From Topomyia yanbarensis (taxonomy: Eukaryota; Arthropoda; Insecta; Diptera; Culicidae): a DNA stretch of 64,000 bases. The stretch lies in NCBI RefSeq assembly GCF_030247195.1, contig NC_080672.1:305133115-305197114 (forward strand). The letters run 5' to 3'. Each line of letters begins with the position of its first letter. Within the stretch, counting starts at the first letter, position 1. The position numbers were made by a program, and so were the translations under genes. The notes under the pieces were generated by a model. The model was given only the letters and a program-made list of their open reading frames with translations, did no database searches and was not told the origin of the DNA. Positions 22,225 to 33,686 of the stretch are shown piece after piece.

Positions 22225-22263
22225 ATAATACGTACTAAGCCTTGGTATTACATTACATACCAA

Positions 22264-22431
22264 GGGGGGTGGGCGTAGCGTAGTTGGTAAATCGATTGCC
22301 TTGTACACAGCGCACCTGGTTTCGAGTCCCGACCCCGCACATAGGGTTAGAAATTTTCCATAAGAGATTTTTCTAACCCGAAGAGGCGAATGACCTTAAG
22401 GTTAAAACCTCTATAATCGAAAATAAAAAAA
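22264..22431 (+). mobile_element. tRNA-related SINE (Feilai-like), 168 bp
   Basis: An A box, tagcgtagttgg (22275-22286), and a B box, gtttcgagtcc (22319-22329), form a polymerase III promoter. The 3' half contains a hairpin built from gggttagaaat and atttttctaaccc, and the tail is A-rich. An exact 12-bp duplication, attacataccaa, flanks it at 22252-22263 and 22432-22443. It inserted just downstream of the poly(A) signal of the TIL gene. The Feilai name is by resemblance only. Confidence 0.8.
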
Positions 22432-22443
22432 ATTACATACCAA

Positions 22444-22694
22444 AATTTGATCAATTCGTCAAAAATTTCACAGCCGATTGTTCGTGTACATAACATTACA
22501 TACTGTGTTACTGTTACGATTCTACTGATACAACGTACCCTTACTGCCTAGGATTCGATAATACGACCCTCTGAATCAGGGCGGCAAGTATGCAAGCACT
22601 CAAATTTAGATAATTGGAACATATGTATATTATGGATTGCATCAGACTCAGTTCCTAAATTTCATTGGAAACTGAGAGTCTGTTTATCTCTCTG
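22444..22694. other. Spacer
   Basis: No feature recognised. Confidence 0.3.
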
Positions 22695-23345
22695 TTAAAC
22701 AGAACATGTAGAGAACCTTATAGGCGGTACTGAGGATCCTGGCGGCCTCGATAGTTATTACACTCCAGTGTTTAGCCCTTCTTCTAGATTGGGCATAATA
22801 GGCCATCCGACCCAACCGATGGCCATTCTTCTGCCACCTCTCCGATCACAGAGTGGATGAAGCTATCCTGTGTGTGACCGGAGATTTCTGGGTGGACGAA
22901 GCGCTAAATGCTATTCGAGAACAAAAAAAACAGTAATGCCGGCAACGGATAGAATATCCGCAGAGATTCCAATTACCAGCTGTTCGAAGCAGTACACACG
23001 TTTCCCACTGTTAACGATCGTTTTGAAAAACTTTTGCGCGTCGTTCCTGGAAAAAACATTTCCGTGAGTACTTTTACGTCATGCCCACTGTCGAATCGGG
23101 TTATCTCAGTTCTTCGAGTTTCTGGGCATATTCCATGGTAACACCTTCAGCTGATAGTCGGTTATGCTGGACAGTCTTGGGCAAATTTTACACATCACCT
23201 GATAGTGATCAGAGTTGACGTTTGGTCTTCGGAAGATCCTGAAGTCAATGACATCGGTGAAATGTCGATCGTTTATCAAATCATGGACGATTTTGTTACC
23301 GTTGATAAACCGGTCACAATTTCACCAAATCCAGGGACAAGAAAT
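22695..23345 (-). mobile_element. RTE-like retrotransposon fragment (endonuclease end plus RT start)
   Basis: Minus-strand translation near 23340-23180 gives NKIVHDLINDRHFTDVIDFR and RPNVNSDHYQVMCKI, the C-terminal end of the AP-type endonuclease with its S/N-DH catalytic motif. Around 22860-22700 one reads IHSVIGEV, LLCPI-KKG and ECNNYRG, the start of the reverse transcriptase. Stops and frameshifts interrupt it. It resembles the elements at 1-2360. Confidence 0.7.
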
Positions 23346-23514
23346 ACTTGTAACTTATAGTTAGATTCATACAAATGCTTAGTTTTTGTCGTTTCATTAG
23401 TGCATTAAGGCTCATAAAAAATACTATAAATTAGAAATGTTCTTCTTTCCAAATTAAAATTTAGTATGATTCAATGTTAGCATTAAGTTAGGCCACCTAA
23501 GACACCTTACCCTA

Positions 23515-24430
23515 AACCACACGTTTAGCATCCCGTCGATGAGGCACTGTGACAAACTTGACAGAATACGGCGAATGGTAGAAGACAGTTGTCAGATATA
23601 GACGTTTTTTGGAGTGACAACCACCAACCGAAAGCAAGTGCGAAGTGCCCGGAAGACCCGGATCCCAGTACGGTTGGTCGACGACAAAAGCAGCCCGTCC
23701 GAAGTGAGCACAGTCGGTCCGGAATATATACACCTTTCATCCGGAACTTTCCATCAGCTGTAGTCCGGATCCAAGCGGCATCCGTTCGATATACGCTCCG
23801 TCCGTTCGGAACCAGTCCGGATCCCCCGAAATATTCACTCTCCGTCACTGTCAGCCCGGACTAAGGCACCATCCGGTCGGTAGACGCTACACGTTATACC
23901 CGTACGGAAACAGTCCTCTTCGTCCGGAATTCACACGGCTCGTCCAACATCAAGCAGAACCATCCGATATTTATCACGTCATCAGCGACTCACGTAACCA
24001 CGTGATGGATCTCCGCGCAGCGACGTCTCCATTCATCTGCCTCGAGTGGTGCTGGTGACCGGTGAGCCCCTTTACGATATTGCCGAGTCACACGTGTGCG
24101 TTGATTGGTGGGAACGAACGTTTTTGAGGCTTGAGTCCGGTGAGGTCTGGTTGAGCCTGGCCCCCGCTCATCGACACTTGGACTGATGAGTTCCTCCTCC
24201 GCATATGAGCACCAGGGATAGAGTCAACAACATCGGCTACTGTGGCGGAAGCAACCCACCGAACCCATAAAACCCGGCGTGGTCCCGTATAGCCAACGGC
24301 TCTATTCCCCAACGAAGACCATCGAACCATCCCAACACACCAGGTATGATTGTTCCCTCGCTCTCTCTACATGTTCCCGTCACCCGTGCCCCATTGGTTC
24401 CAGTTCGGCCACATCGATACCCTTTTTCCT
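23515..24430. other. GC-rich segment of unknown nature
   Basis: Base composition is much higher in GC than the surroundings. Between 23645 and 23935 the hexamer TCCGGA occurs five times, with further CCCGGA and TCCGGT variants. Open frames exist on both strands but none has a recognised domain. It could be the LTR or leader of a decayed LTR retrotransposon; no paired LTR was found. Confidence 0.35.
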
Positions 24431-25680
24431 ATTTCCTACATGTTAAATTCCTTAAATAAATAAGTAAAATGAATGGATGTTAGTCAACTTTCTTTTTCTA
24501 CTGAGCCTTAAAGTCTTTCCTGTTTGTCGATCTGCCTTGTTGTCTGGTTTGCGGTAAGTAATCGGTTGTGAGTCCTCCTAAAGCAGCAGTGGGAAAGCCG
24601 ACCTTGAGAAGTAACACCGATTGAGCTAGTCCGCTGTTACAATTTGGAAGAACATTTGGCACTTCGGGTGCAGTGCTCCGAAATCTCACACTCAGCTGTC
24701 ATAGTTGCCTATTACTGACTTTACCGTACCCAACAGTAAGTTTCTGAATGAATGCGCTGCACCGAGTGAATGAATGATGAGGTAAACAAACGTAAAATTT
24801 CTTTCAGCTCGGCGGGTATGAATTAAATTTCGTTCCTTCTTCAAGCTCACACGGGGTAGTAAATTTTTCTAAGCTCTGTTCTGGTGACTCCTGGTGTGCT
24901 TTTGGATATTGTTGCATGCAAAACAAATGCTATTGATAGCCATGACTTTGACTACGGTGAGATTGACCAACCTTAGGTCGTTATTGTTGGTAATTGAGCG
25001 GACGTTTTTCTTTCCAATAACTGGTCGAAAGAATCTTTCCCTTCTGCCTTGCATGTTTGCGTTTCCAATGTTGGGTTTTACGTGATGTTTTTGGCACTTC
25101 CGTAGGTTTTGTCAACCCATCCATATTTTACATTGGCAGGTGTGTCGTTTATTCGGCGCATAGACATGTTATTGTTGGGGCAACAGTTTGTGCTGAGCTT
25201 CATGTATATGTTTTTGTTGCGGTAATTGTTCTAGTCTTGGGTTGTATGTTTTGCGTAATGTGCAGATTGTTTACAGTGCTAATTCGTTGGAGACTGATTG
25301 TCATAAGTACACAGTGTTTTCTGAGTATAGGTAGATTCAGGTGACAGGATTAAGAATGAAGGAATGGTCCGCATTCTCACCTCTTGCCTGTAAAAAAACT
25401 ACATTTTTCGTCCTTGACGTAGAGAACGCCACATTGCAACATAATTTTAGTAATGGTGATTTCGGGAGACAGATCGTGCGGTCGTAGCTATACTGCAATA
25501 TATTAAACGTACGAGGGGGATTTTACTCTAACATTCTCAATGTTTCATAATGTTGAATAAAAGCTTCAGGACAAACAGGAAGATGCATAAAATTGTTGCA
25601 TTCAGCACAGTATGGTATATTTGAAAATATCCAGCCGGTTAACGCAGTAATTATATGGAAAATGTGTATCTTTTACTTTT
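24431..25680. other. Intergenic, nothing recognised
   Basis: Short overlapping frames only. A 95-codon frame at 25057-25344 is hydrophobic but lacks gene context. Confidence 0.35.
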
Positions 25681-26020
25681 TTGCCTTTCTCATATAGAAA
25701 GGTTTAAAAATCGTCAACCTAATCCCCGAAAATAATTTTTTTGGCTTGTGTAGGCTTAGGTAGGAGTGTGCAGTAAGGGGTTTCTACTTTAAAATTGTAA
25801 CTAGTTTCAAATTTCTTAACGGATCTTCCTCCTTGATTTGCCGCTGGTTTCAAGTGATGTTTCAGTGTCGACACATAGTATCTCAAAATCGTGGCTGTCG
25901 ATCCATTGTATGTACTATATGCAAATCGTACTGAATATATAATATACATTTTCACCATTGTATTGAACATAATGAACCATGGAATCGTAGTTTGGACAAA
26001 TGAGAAAGGCACAATTGCAC
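25681..26020. mobile_element. Small TIR element (gcctttctca family)
   Basis: The left end reads gcctttctcatatagaaagg (25682) and the right end contains aatgagaaaggcac (26000-26013), giving an inverted gcctttctcat. The left end and the phrase aatcgtcaacctaatcc are shared with the repeats at 42470 and 42905. No protein is encoded. Confidence 0.55.
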
Positions 26021-26815
26021 AATTGGATTAAAACAGGTTTTTACATACTTTGAAACTAAAATTCATACGATAAACCGGACCTAGATAAAATTGTACATCA
26101 CCCGTTAGAAAATTATTCAATATCGGTGTTAACCTTCCAGCAGACGCGCCTGTACACAGAGTGCTCACCACTCAGAAAATCAAGCGTCTTTGAACACCAG
26201 CGTACTCGTTCAGTGAGCCATTCACACGACTTCAGGAGAGTCAGACATAAAGCTTTCAATAGTATATAACTTCTGAAAGGGTGCTTATGGACAAACAATT
26301 CATTTTGTAGGTGAAACCCAGTCCTATCAGAACAATTGATAGTATAATTACAATTTTTGCCGATAGTGAAGTTAAAGGGGCTCGAAAACAGGTCAAAATA
26401 AAATCAAAATCAGCTATAAGTCTTTACACAGCATTCACAGCTATCTGGTCTCTTCGGAAAAGTTGTGTGTTTTGTGATGATAAAAACTACCTTCGAACAT
26501 TGTTAACGCGAAAAATCAGAAACAAAAAAGTTAAAAGATAAATAAGAATTGAAGGAGTTCGTTATAGAAAACATTTCATAACTCGATTACTGTGAGTGAC
26601 AGAGACAACATTGCTAAAAGATGACGCTTTTTAGGCACATATAAATTATAGAATATCGCTAATATGGACAGTTTTGACTCCAATGGATTAAGTACCTCAA
26701 AACGCTGTTTTGAGCCACTGTGCGACGGGGTGAGGGGTTTCCTTACGACTGGCCTGGGTTTTCACACGTCAGATATGGTCACCCTAAAAACTGCATCACA
26801 TAGTCACTGTTTTTG
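26021..26815. other. Intergenic, nothing recognised
   Basis: No domain-bearing frame, RNA gene or repeat boundary was seen. Confidence 0.3.
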
Positions 26816-26823
26816 CATGCAAT

Positions 26824-29800
26824 TAGGGTTCGTAGTACCGACCCAGGCGAGAACCGGTACTGCGGTTCCAAAGCTCCCAGTACAGGTAGTACCGGTAAAA
26901 TACCGGTACTCGAATATTTTTGACGTAGGACTACGTCTTTGTTTTCGATATAGGGGTGCACGTTGCAAATTCTACAAAAATGGTATGTAACGAAAAGTGG
27001 TCCAATTTAAAACGCATATAATTCAGCCATCTCACGATAAATTTTCAAATTTTTTGCGCATATCGCCCCGAAATACTTCTAAGAATAGATTCCAATAGAT
27101 AAACCCAAAGATATTTGATATCATGGCATTAAAAATTTAAATAATGAACAACCCAGTCAACATATCGCGCATTTACACACAGAAGATAGCGCTTCCCTAG
27201 TCCAGCACGACAGTTTTGTGTACCTAGCGCGCTACGCTTCTATGAATGACGTCATCGACTATTTAAACGGACGGATTTCGCCGAAACGCTCAGTTGCCTC
27301 TTGAACAGCAAGCGGAGCAGATCACTGCGCTGTGTGTTTTCACAGCCAGTGTAGCTGAGTTAGAAGTTCGTTACACTGCTTGTGGAGGTACGCTACCCAG
27401 TGCTGTCCAACACGCGACTGAGCTAGTCTGTTCGAATACTATGCTTTATTTGTGTTGTGCTCGTATCCAGCACACTTTTATGTATAATTATTCGTACACA
27501 AAATCGTTTGTACATGCGAGCTCCATTTGCAAACACGGTTAACATAGTGTTGTGGTATTAGTTGTCTCTTTGGATTTACTCATCATCATCAGCGTTGATT
27601 CATTTTGCTTTGTACGCTTGGGTTCAATGTTTGAGGCGAATGTGTAGGTAGGTAGATCTAATTTGTTACTAAATTGCACAACGAATGTTTATTATTTACG
27701 TTCGATCAATTCATTGATTTATTTCCCTTTCACGTGATTCATTTCCACTCAGCCTATAGTATTTTGATCCTACTAATAGGTACATACTACAAAGCCTATG
27801 TATGAATGAATACACTGCCACTTGAAAAACCATTGCAAAAACGCATTTTAATCCATATATAAAATTATTTTGGATTCTTGTTTCGATATATGATTAAGAC
27901 CACTGCATTCGCTACATTCGTATGCGTACTTTAGGAAAATTACGATAATGGCAAAATATAACTAGAAAGCTTGGTCTAAACATGAAATGTGATTATATTG
28001 CCTAAAATTTGATTTTTCTTCACTGGTCCGGGTTTTTTACCACACACAATCGAAAAGTTTTTACAAGCTACTCTTATGCTATAAAGATTTAGCTCCAGAT
28101 ATTAGTTCGGTCACAGTTTTCTGTCTTCTTTCTTCAGATCTTCTTAAATAAGTTTAATCGGATTCGATCACCTACTACAAATGAAATGACCTGATAACCA
28201 AGAAGGTTTGGTTCAATACGTAACATTCGATATTGATTGGTTGTGATTAAACCATACGTAAGAAATATGTTTTATTTATTATTACTATAAATGAAGAAAA
28301 TAAATATTTTACATTAAGTAGTATAGCCCTACGTCTACAGCTCGTGCAACCCCATAGGGCTGCCCCTTGTAGTTTTTTCAAAATATTTGAGAAACGCTTG
28401 AAAGTGAAATTGAATGCTCAAACTGATGGCTCATTGCAGCAGAAGGTATTTTTCGAATGCGGCACCTTCTTTTATTTCGAGATCTCGGGCACGTTGAATT
28501 CAAGAACTGCTAAGCGACTTTCGTCGACTTCAACTGACGGTATCAGTTGGTTGGTTATGGTTATCAACAGTAAATGGAAGCAAGGATGTTAATCTGTGTT
28601 CGTTGGTCATATTTCGTCTCGACATTAACGCTTTGCTGTAAATTGGTTTTGACTTTTATGTATACCAAGGCTCCCAATTTCCTGTAAACTAACGAGTTTG
28701 GCTGACTTTTACAATCATAAAAATTACGAATCGTTCCATTCGAAGCAGTTCACCAACTCTAAAATTTTAAGCTACTAAATCGCTGTTCGTTCTTTTATAG
28801 ATAAAGATTTTTAGCGCAAACCAAATACAGACATGACTTAGGCCACAACCTTATTACGCGCAACCCAGTGAATAATTGGAACCAATCAGAATGTCGCTAA
28901 TAAAAAAAATCAAAACAAATTTTTACTCTAATGCTGGATGTGAATACTTTAATTTTTAGTATAAGATTTTTATTTCGACCAAATAGTAGGGAGTTAGTAA
29001 TATTTAGCTGCTAGAATTATTATGATGATGGCCCCGCCTCATTTCCCCACAAACGCGTAAGCTGAACGATTTATCTAGAACGAACCAAAACGTCGGAAGA
29101 AGGGAACTTGGGACAAATATGCTTATAACGGCAGTATAGTGTCTAGATATTTTTTATAAAAAATTCTATGGCATCGAAAATTCCGGCACTGGCTTCTGTT
29201 CAGTACCGGTACTACGGTACCAATAATTGGTCGGTATTCCCGGGATTTTCGGTATGTTAAAATAAACTATAAGCAAGAGTAATCTCACATACGACAAATT
29301 TTAAAGTGTAAAGTAAATAATTGAAAACAAACAGAAATCGAAATAATTGAATAAATATAGTAAATTAAAAGTTGAGATTGCAGATAACAAAAAAAAATTT
29401 AGTTCATTTATATTTTTAACACAATAATAATCTATAACAGTCAAATTATCAAAACGGTAGGACAAATAAGTAAATGACGTCCATTGACGAAAAATATAAT
29501 GACTAAAAATAGGAGATTTTGTATAAAGTGGAAGCAGAAGTCCAGAGTAGTGTGTACCCTGTGGAGAAGGTAGACACGAGCACTACCCAAAGCGTTCGAC
29601 AAGGATGGATTTGGAAAGGACGGTTGAAGGTGGTGACGGGAAGAAGGGGATCTCGGAGGTGGAAGAATGGTCAAAATACGAAACAAGCAGGACAGCCCAT
29701 TATTAACGAGAAATTCAATGAAGCTGAGAGTGGAGTATTGACAACAAAGGCTAAACCTGGATCAGCCTAAACCAAAGATTAAAGCCACAGTCGGAACAGT

Positions 29801-31035
29801 CAAACCCGGTCTGTGTGATTGAAAATAGCGCCTCAGTAGCCCACAGTCAATATGGCCTGAAGGTAGCAAGCAAGCTGACAAATCTCCCGGATAAGCCAAA
29901 CGTTGAGGGAGAAACCAATATCTACAAATACGTAAAGGACGTCGATATCAATGTAATCGATCGAGGGTTGGTACAACAAATAAATTCTAACCAGAATCGA
30001 GGAAATGAGTAACATGAGATAATAAAAATCAACAACGTGAACGGAGAAGACAGAATCGAAACAATATGTATGAGCAAGCAATCATTGCCCCACGAGGACA
30101 ACAATCTGTGGACAAAGAAGGATGTCACTTCTCAACCAATTGGAAATATCCTGCCGCACGAGGGACCCGAAATCTGAATTCCGAGAACCACTACGCAACC
30201 GAGTCGATGAGCCGAGAGTGGATGTAACGTTTGGAAGCAGGAAGAGGTGCACACTGGGACCACTGTAAAGTTAGGATGTTAAGAAAATGTCAAATAATAA
30301 TATTTGGTTTTGACAAAAGTAATTACAAATATGATTTTTGTAATGGCAATCTTAGGAATTAAGGTACAAAAGACTTTTTACCTCATTTAAAGGTAACCCA
30401 GGCAATCGTCTTGATGATGCGTCTCTCCGAGGCAACATCAAGTTCAATAAGTAAGGGGGCATGCAGAGAGCCTAATTTCCTCCGGTTTCAATCCCGGTAA
30501 TATTCAATCATCATTTGCCAATCTCTTGGATGCTCGATTCCATGAGTTAAGTTGCATCATAAAGAATTAGCCTTAAGCTAAGTTTCATTGTATACGCGAA
30601 GGCAATGTTCAATAACAACAAAATTGTTTGCTTACGCCGCGACCCTACTGTAGCAGGGGCATGGCATCACCTTATGGAGCAGTCCATTGTTTTTAATTGA
30701 ATCGGCCAGCGACCGACAGTTCTAGTGAGAGCTTTAGAAATGCTTTCAAAAACTTCGTGTATTTCTCTCAGAGATGCGCGAAAGTGATCTAAACCCGCGT
30801 TGTTAAAAAGTCTTTTAAACCAGAGTTAAGAAGTCAGTCGTGTGAAGTCGTTAAGGCGATAATTGGTGCTCGTACGCGGAACAGGCGCGCGCGTGCAAAA
30901 AAAGGAGTAGTTAGTTATTAGTGACCTGCGCTCGTAGTCTGTAGTTGATAACGCCCGACTCGGGTCCGGCGGTCCAGAAAGTTAATTAGGATACTAATAA
31001 AGTAATTCACCGGTATTACCGGTACCACAACCCTA
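26824..31035. mobile_element. hAT-like element, 4212 bp, degenerate or non-autonomous
   Basis: The left end is tagggttcgtagtaccg and the inverted right end is tagggttgtggtaccgg. Exact 8-bp copies of catgcaat lie at 26816-26823 and 31036-31043, the target-duplication length of hAT elements. Subterminal taccggta motifs occur near both ends (26895-26920 and 31008-31025), and another cluster at 29200-29225 suggests an internal or nested end. No hAT transposase frame was recognised. Short frames at 29519-30012 are unassigned. A well-formed core promoter sits at 27247-27323. Confidence 0.65.
27247..27323 (+). promoter_or_regulatory. Core promoter with CRE, TATA, initiator and DPE
   Basis: A perfect palindromic TGACGTCA (27247-27254) is followed by TATTTAAA (27260-27267), TCAGTT (27290-27295, +1 A at 27292) and AGATC at +28 to +32 (27319-27323), which fits the DPE consensus. 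TATA to +1 spacing is 32 nt. No convincing reading frame follows. It may be the promoter of the surrounding mobile element or of an LTR remnant. Confidence 0.6.
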
Positions 31036-31043
31036 CATGCAAT

Positions 31044-31689
31044 GAGGTCTCTAGGATCTGTTCCGGCTGCTCATCACAGCGAGCAGGCAGTTTTATTTAT
31101 TTACATACCCATTTTACCAAACGTATGAAAAGATAATTCGTTGGCAGTAACCTGCGAAAAGTTTGCTTTACCGAACGATCATTTTTGATTGACAAATCTA
31201 AAATTTTGAAAGATTGTTCATGCGTATTTTTTGGATGATAAAATTGCAAAGATAACAGAACAAATCGCCCGTGCCCGTGAGATTCCTCTTCAGTTTTTGC
31301 AGTTTCCATTAAACTTTTCCATGTCCTTTGCCGGTTGTTACATTCTGTGTCTTCATTTACATTTTTGCCGAATTTTTTCGGGAAGGAATAGTGTACGGTT
31401 ACTTTATTCTGCGACAGGTTATTGGTAATGAAGTTTTCGTTAAAAGTTATTCAAAATGTAGCTACGATAGGCTCATTACGCTATGTATGAATAGAACAAA
31501 ACCAGATTCGATTCAGACGTGAACATAATTAAAAGATCTCTTTCTTATTTATTTTTGTTAGAAATATTATCAGTCAAATTAGCTGAACAGGCATGAAGCA
31601 ATAATTATCAGTTCTTATGGCATGAAGAGTAATAAGACATTTTACTGACACGAACATATAAACGCTGCTCATCAGAGTGAGTATTGGTT
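31044..31689. other. Intergenic, nothing recognised
   Basis: AT-rich with no supported features. Confidence 0.3.
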
Positions 31690-31850
31690 CGTTGAATCTT
31701 TGTCGAGGTCGTTGAGATTTTCTGTGCCTTCTTCGGAGGGAAAGTAAAGCCGTTGATCGCGGTCTATGTGTTAATGGGCTGACATCTAGGGTCCAGAAGG
31801 TGAAGTCACCTCTCTGGCGTCGGTGATAGGCACTTGGTGTAGACAGAGAC
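31690..31850 (+). mobile_element. SINE fragment, same family as 16714-17236
   Basis: The stretch shares tcgaggtcgttgagattttt-like, ccttcttcggagggaaag and ggtgaagtcacctctctggc blocks with the SINE at 16714. The tRNA-like head is missing, so it is truncated and diverged. Confidence 0.65.
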
Positions 31851-31859
31851 TAACTAAAA

Positions 31860-32586
31860 AAATGTTAATAAAAATACTCGCACGGATTCTGATCGCATCC
31901 AGTATTTTTGTTATTTCATGAACATCTGATTTTAGAAAATTTGTTGTCGAATGCGGTTTATAAATAAATTCTTTCTTAAATACTACTGTATAAAAAAGGT
32001 ATTCTGCTAGCCCTCACTTGTTTGTATCATTTTGTTATTAAATTGTATGCAGAGTCGAGTCGAAACACATAACGAACCAATTGGGTCAATATAACATCTA
32101 CCAATGAATTCACTGATGACAGCTCTTATTCTCAAAATGTTTCCACATTTGAATGAAACAATTTTTTTTAAAAAAATATTTGACTTTGATAATGCATTTG
32201 TGAGTTCAGTTGCAATATAATATAAATTTAGATAACGGCATTTGAAAGGATCATATAAGGTTATTCAGTTTGTGATATTATGTGGAAATTTTTCTCATCG
32301 GCGAAGATATCTAGATTGCCTAAATTATCACAGATCTAAGATAAAAAATATTCCGAGAATCAACACAACACGCTATAAGCGGAAATAAAAAACTTTTCTC
32401 TTTGCGGTATCTGGTTTTGAACACATGTTTATGGTTTCCACCAATTCCGTTAAAAAAGCTAATATTATTGTCAGTCGTCATGTGGAATCCCAAATGGTTT
32501 ATTCCCTATCATTTGTTTTTAAACAACTGCTCAAATAACCTTGTGCACTCGCGGAATAGCATCCATAAAACATTCGCTTTTGACAG
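31860..32586. other. Intergenic, upstream of the third TIL locus
   Basis: AT-rich. A frame at 32402-32710 overlaps the gene's first exon in another frame and is not supported. Confidence 0.35.
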
Positions 32587-32620
32587 TATATTCATCATTC
32601 GTTTGAACATCATCGATCAG
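32587..32620 (+). promoter_or_regulatory. TATA box and initiator of the single-domain TIL gene
   Basis: TATATT at 32587-32592 (in gtatattc) lies 32 nt before the A of a TCAG initiator at 32617-32620. The 5' UTR would be about 15 nt. Confidence 0.55.
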
Positions 32621-32633
32621 CTCAAACGTAGAG

Positions 32634-32938
32634 ATGAGTACTGCACTAAAAGTAACGATTATTGTTGCCGTCTGCATTGGTGCCTTCAGTATCGTTGCTT
32701 CGGAAAGTAAGTGTTGTTAATTATTATTGTTTCAGGAACACCCACCACTAATCAATCTATTTTTTTAGCCTGCCGTAAACCGGAAGTATATTCGGAATGT
32801 GGTTCCCTATGCCAGGAGACGTGTTCTGATAAGGTGCCTAGGATTTGTCCAGCAGTTTGCAAATCTGGATGCTTCTGTCCGACCGGATATGTGCGTAATG
32901 ATGCAGGGATCTGCATTTTGAGGAGGAACTGTCCATAA
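32634..32938 (+). CDS. TIL-domain secreted protease-inhibitor-like peptide, 80 aa
   Basis: Exon 1 (32634-32706) is again 24 codons plus one base and encodes MSTALKVTIIVAVCIGAFSI, a signal peptide. The donor is A|gtaagt; intron 32707-32768 is 62 nt, GT-AG and phase 1. Exon 2 (32769-32938) encodes a ten-cysteine TIL domain in the order TC, EC, LC, TC, IC, VC, GC, FC, IC, NC, ending at TAA. The GCFC-x2-GYVRND block matches the domains at 4583-4767 and in exon 3 at 21936-22156. A longer frame that begins in the intron at 32711 is an artefact. The expected role is secreted inhibition of a serine protease; target and tissue are not visible. Confidence 0.88.
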
Positions 32939-32954
32939 GAGACATTGTTATCTG

Positions 32955-32960
32955 AATAAA
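32955..32960 (+). terminator. Poly(A) signal of the single-domain TIL gene
   Basis: AATAAA, 17 nt after the stop codon. Confidence 0.65.
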
Positions 32961-33686
32961 GTGGCATTTCTCGGAGGATTACTTTGAGCGATTTTATTTC
33001 AATAAGATGAACTACAAGCGAAGGCATGCGTGTGAAGTGAATATTTGATCTCGTTTGGGAAAGTATTCCCTTGTGCCTTTGAACAGTTTTCAACTAAAGC
33101 AAACCATAATGATAAACAATTATTATGTTTTGCATTAGAATTGCAAGATCAAGTAGTTTCAATCTAAAAACTTTCCGGTTAAAGTAGACCAACTTTGAAT
33201 AGCATTTTCAAGCGTAAATTTACTCCTTACTTTTTAATGCAACCGAAGTTTATATCAGCAACAGGTGCTTATCAACGCACATGTACTCTGTTCGATGTTG
33301 GACATCGAGTGAGAAAATGAACGGTGAGTTCCTGCCTACTTCTCTCAGCAGAGCTCAATCTCTCTTCGTTCGAATTAGGAAAGCTTTCCAAACAGCAGCA
33401 ACTTCTGCAGCTTTTTGTTCATAGTACCATATGCTACAGTTGCTAACAGATTGTTTGGAACGAAAACGAAGTTGTCCAATTCTCCGCAGTGTTTAAAAGA
33501 TCGTATTGAATATTTGCTTACGTAACAGAAAATTAGTTTCAAGATTAGTGACACCTTAAAATGGTCGAGAAACCAAAACATGGGTGACTCGTCAATTATT
33601 GCTACACTTTAGATATGTCGGTGTTAGTTATCGAAATGAAACCAAAATTTCTCACATGTTCAGTATTTGTATTAATTTTAGCTGGC
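32961..33686. other. Intergenic, nothing recognised
   Basis: No supported gene or repeat. Confidence 0.35.

Noticed and set aside
23512..23864. Overlapping frames on both strands as protein genes
   Set aside because: High GC reduces stop codons; translations show no domain and repeat the TCCGGA-derived residues.
24182..24240. Hammerhead ribozyme from ctgatgag
   Set aside because: The core CTGATGAG is present, but no CGAAA partner and no pairing stems were found at suitable distance.
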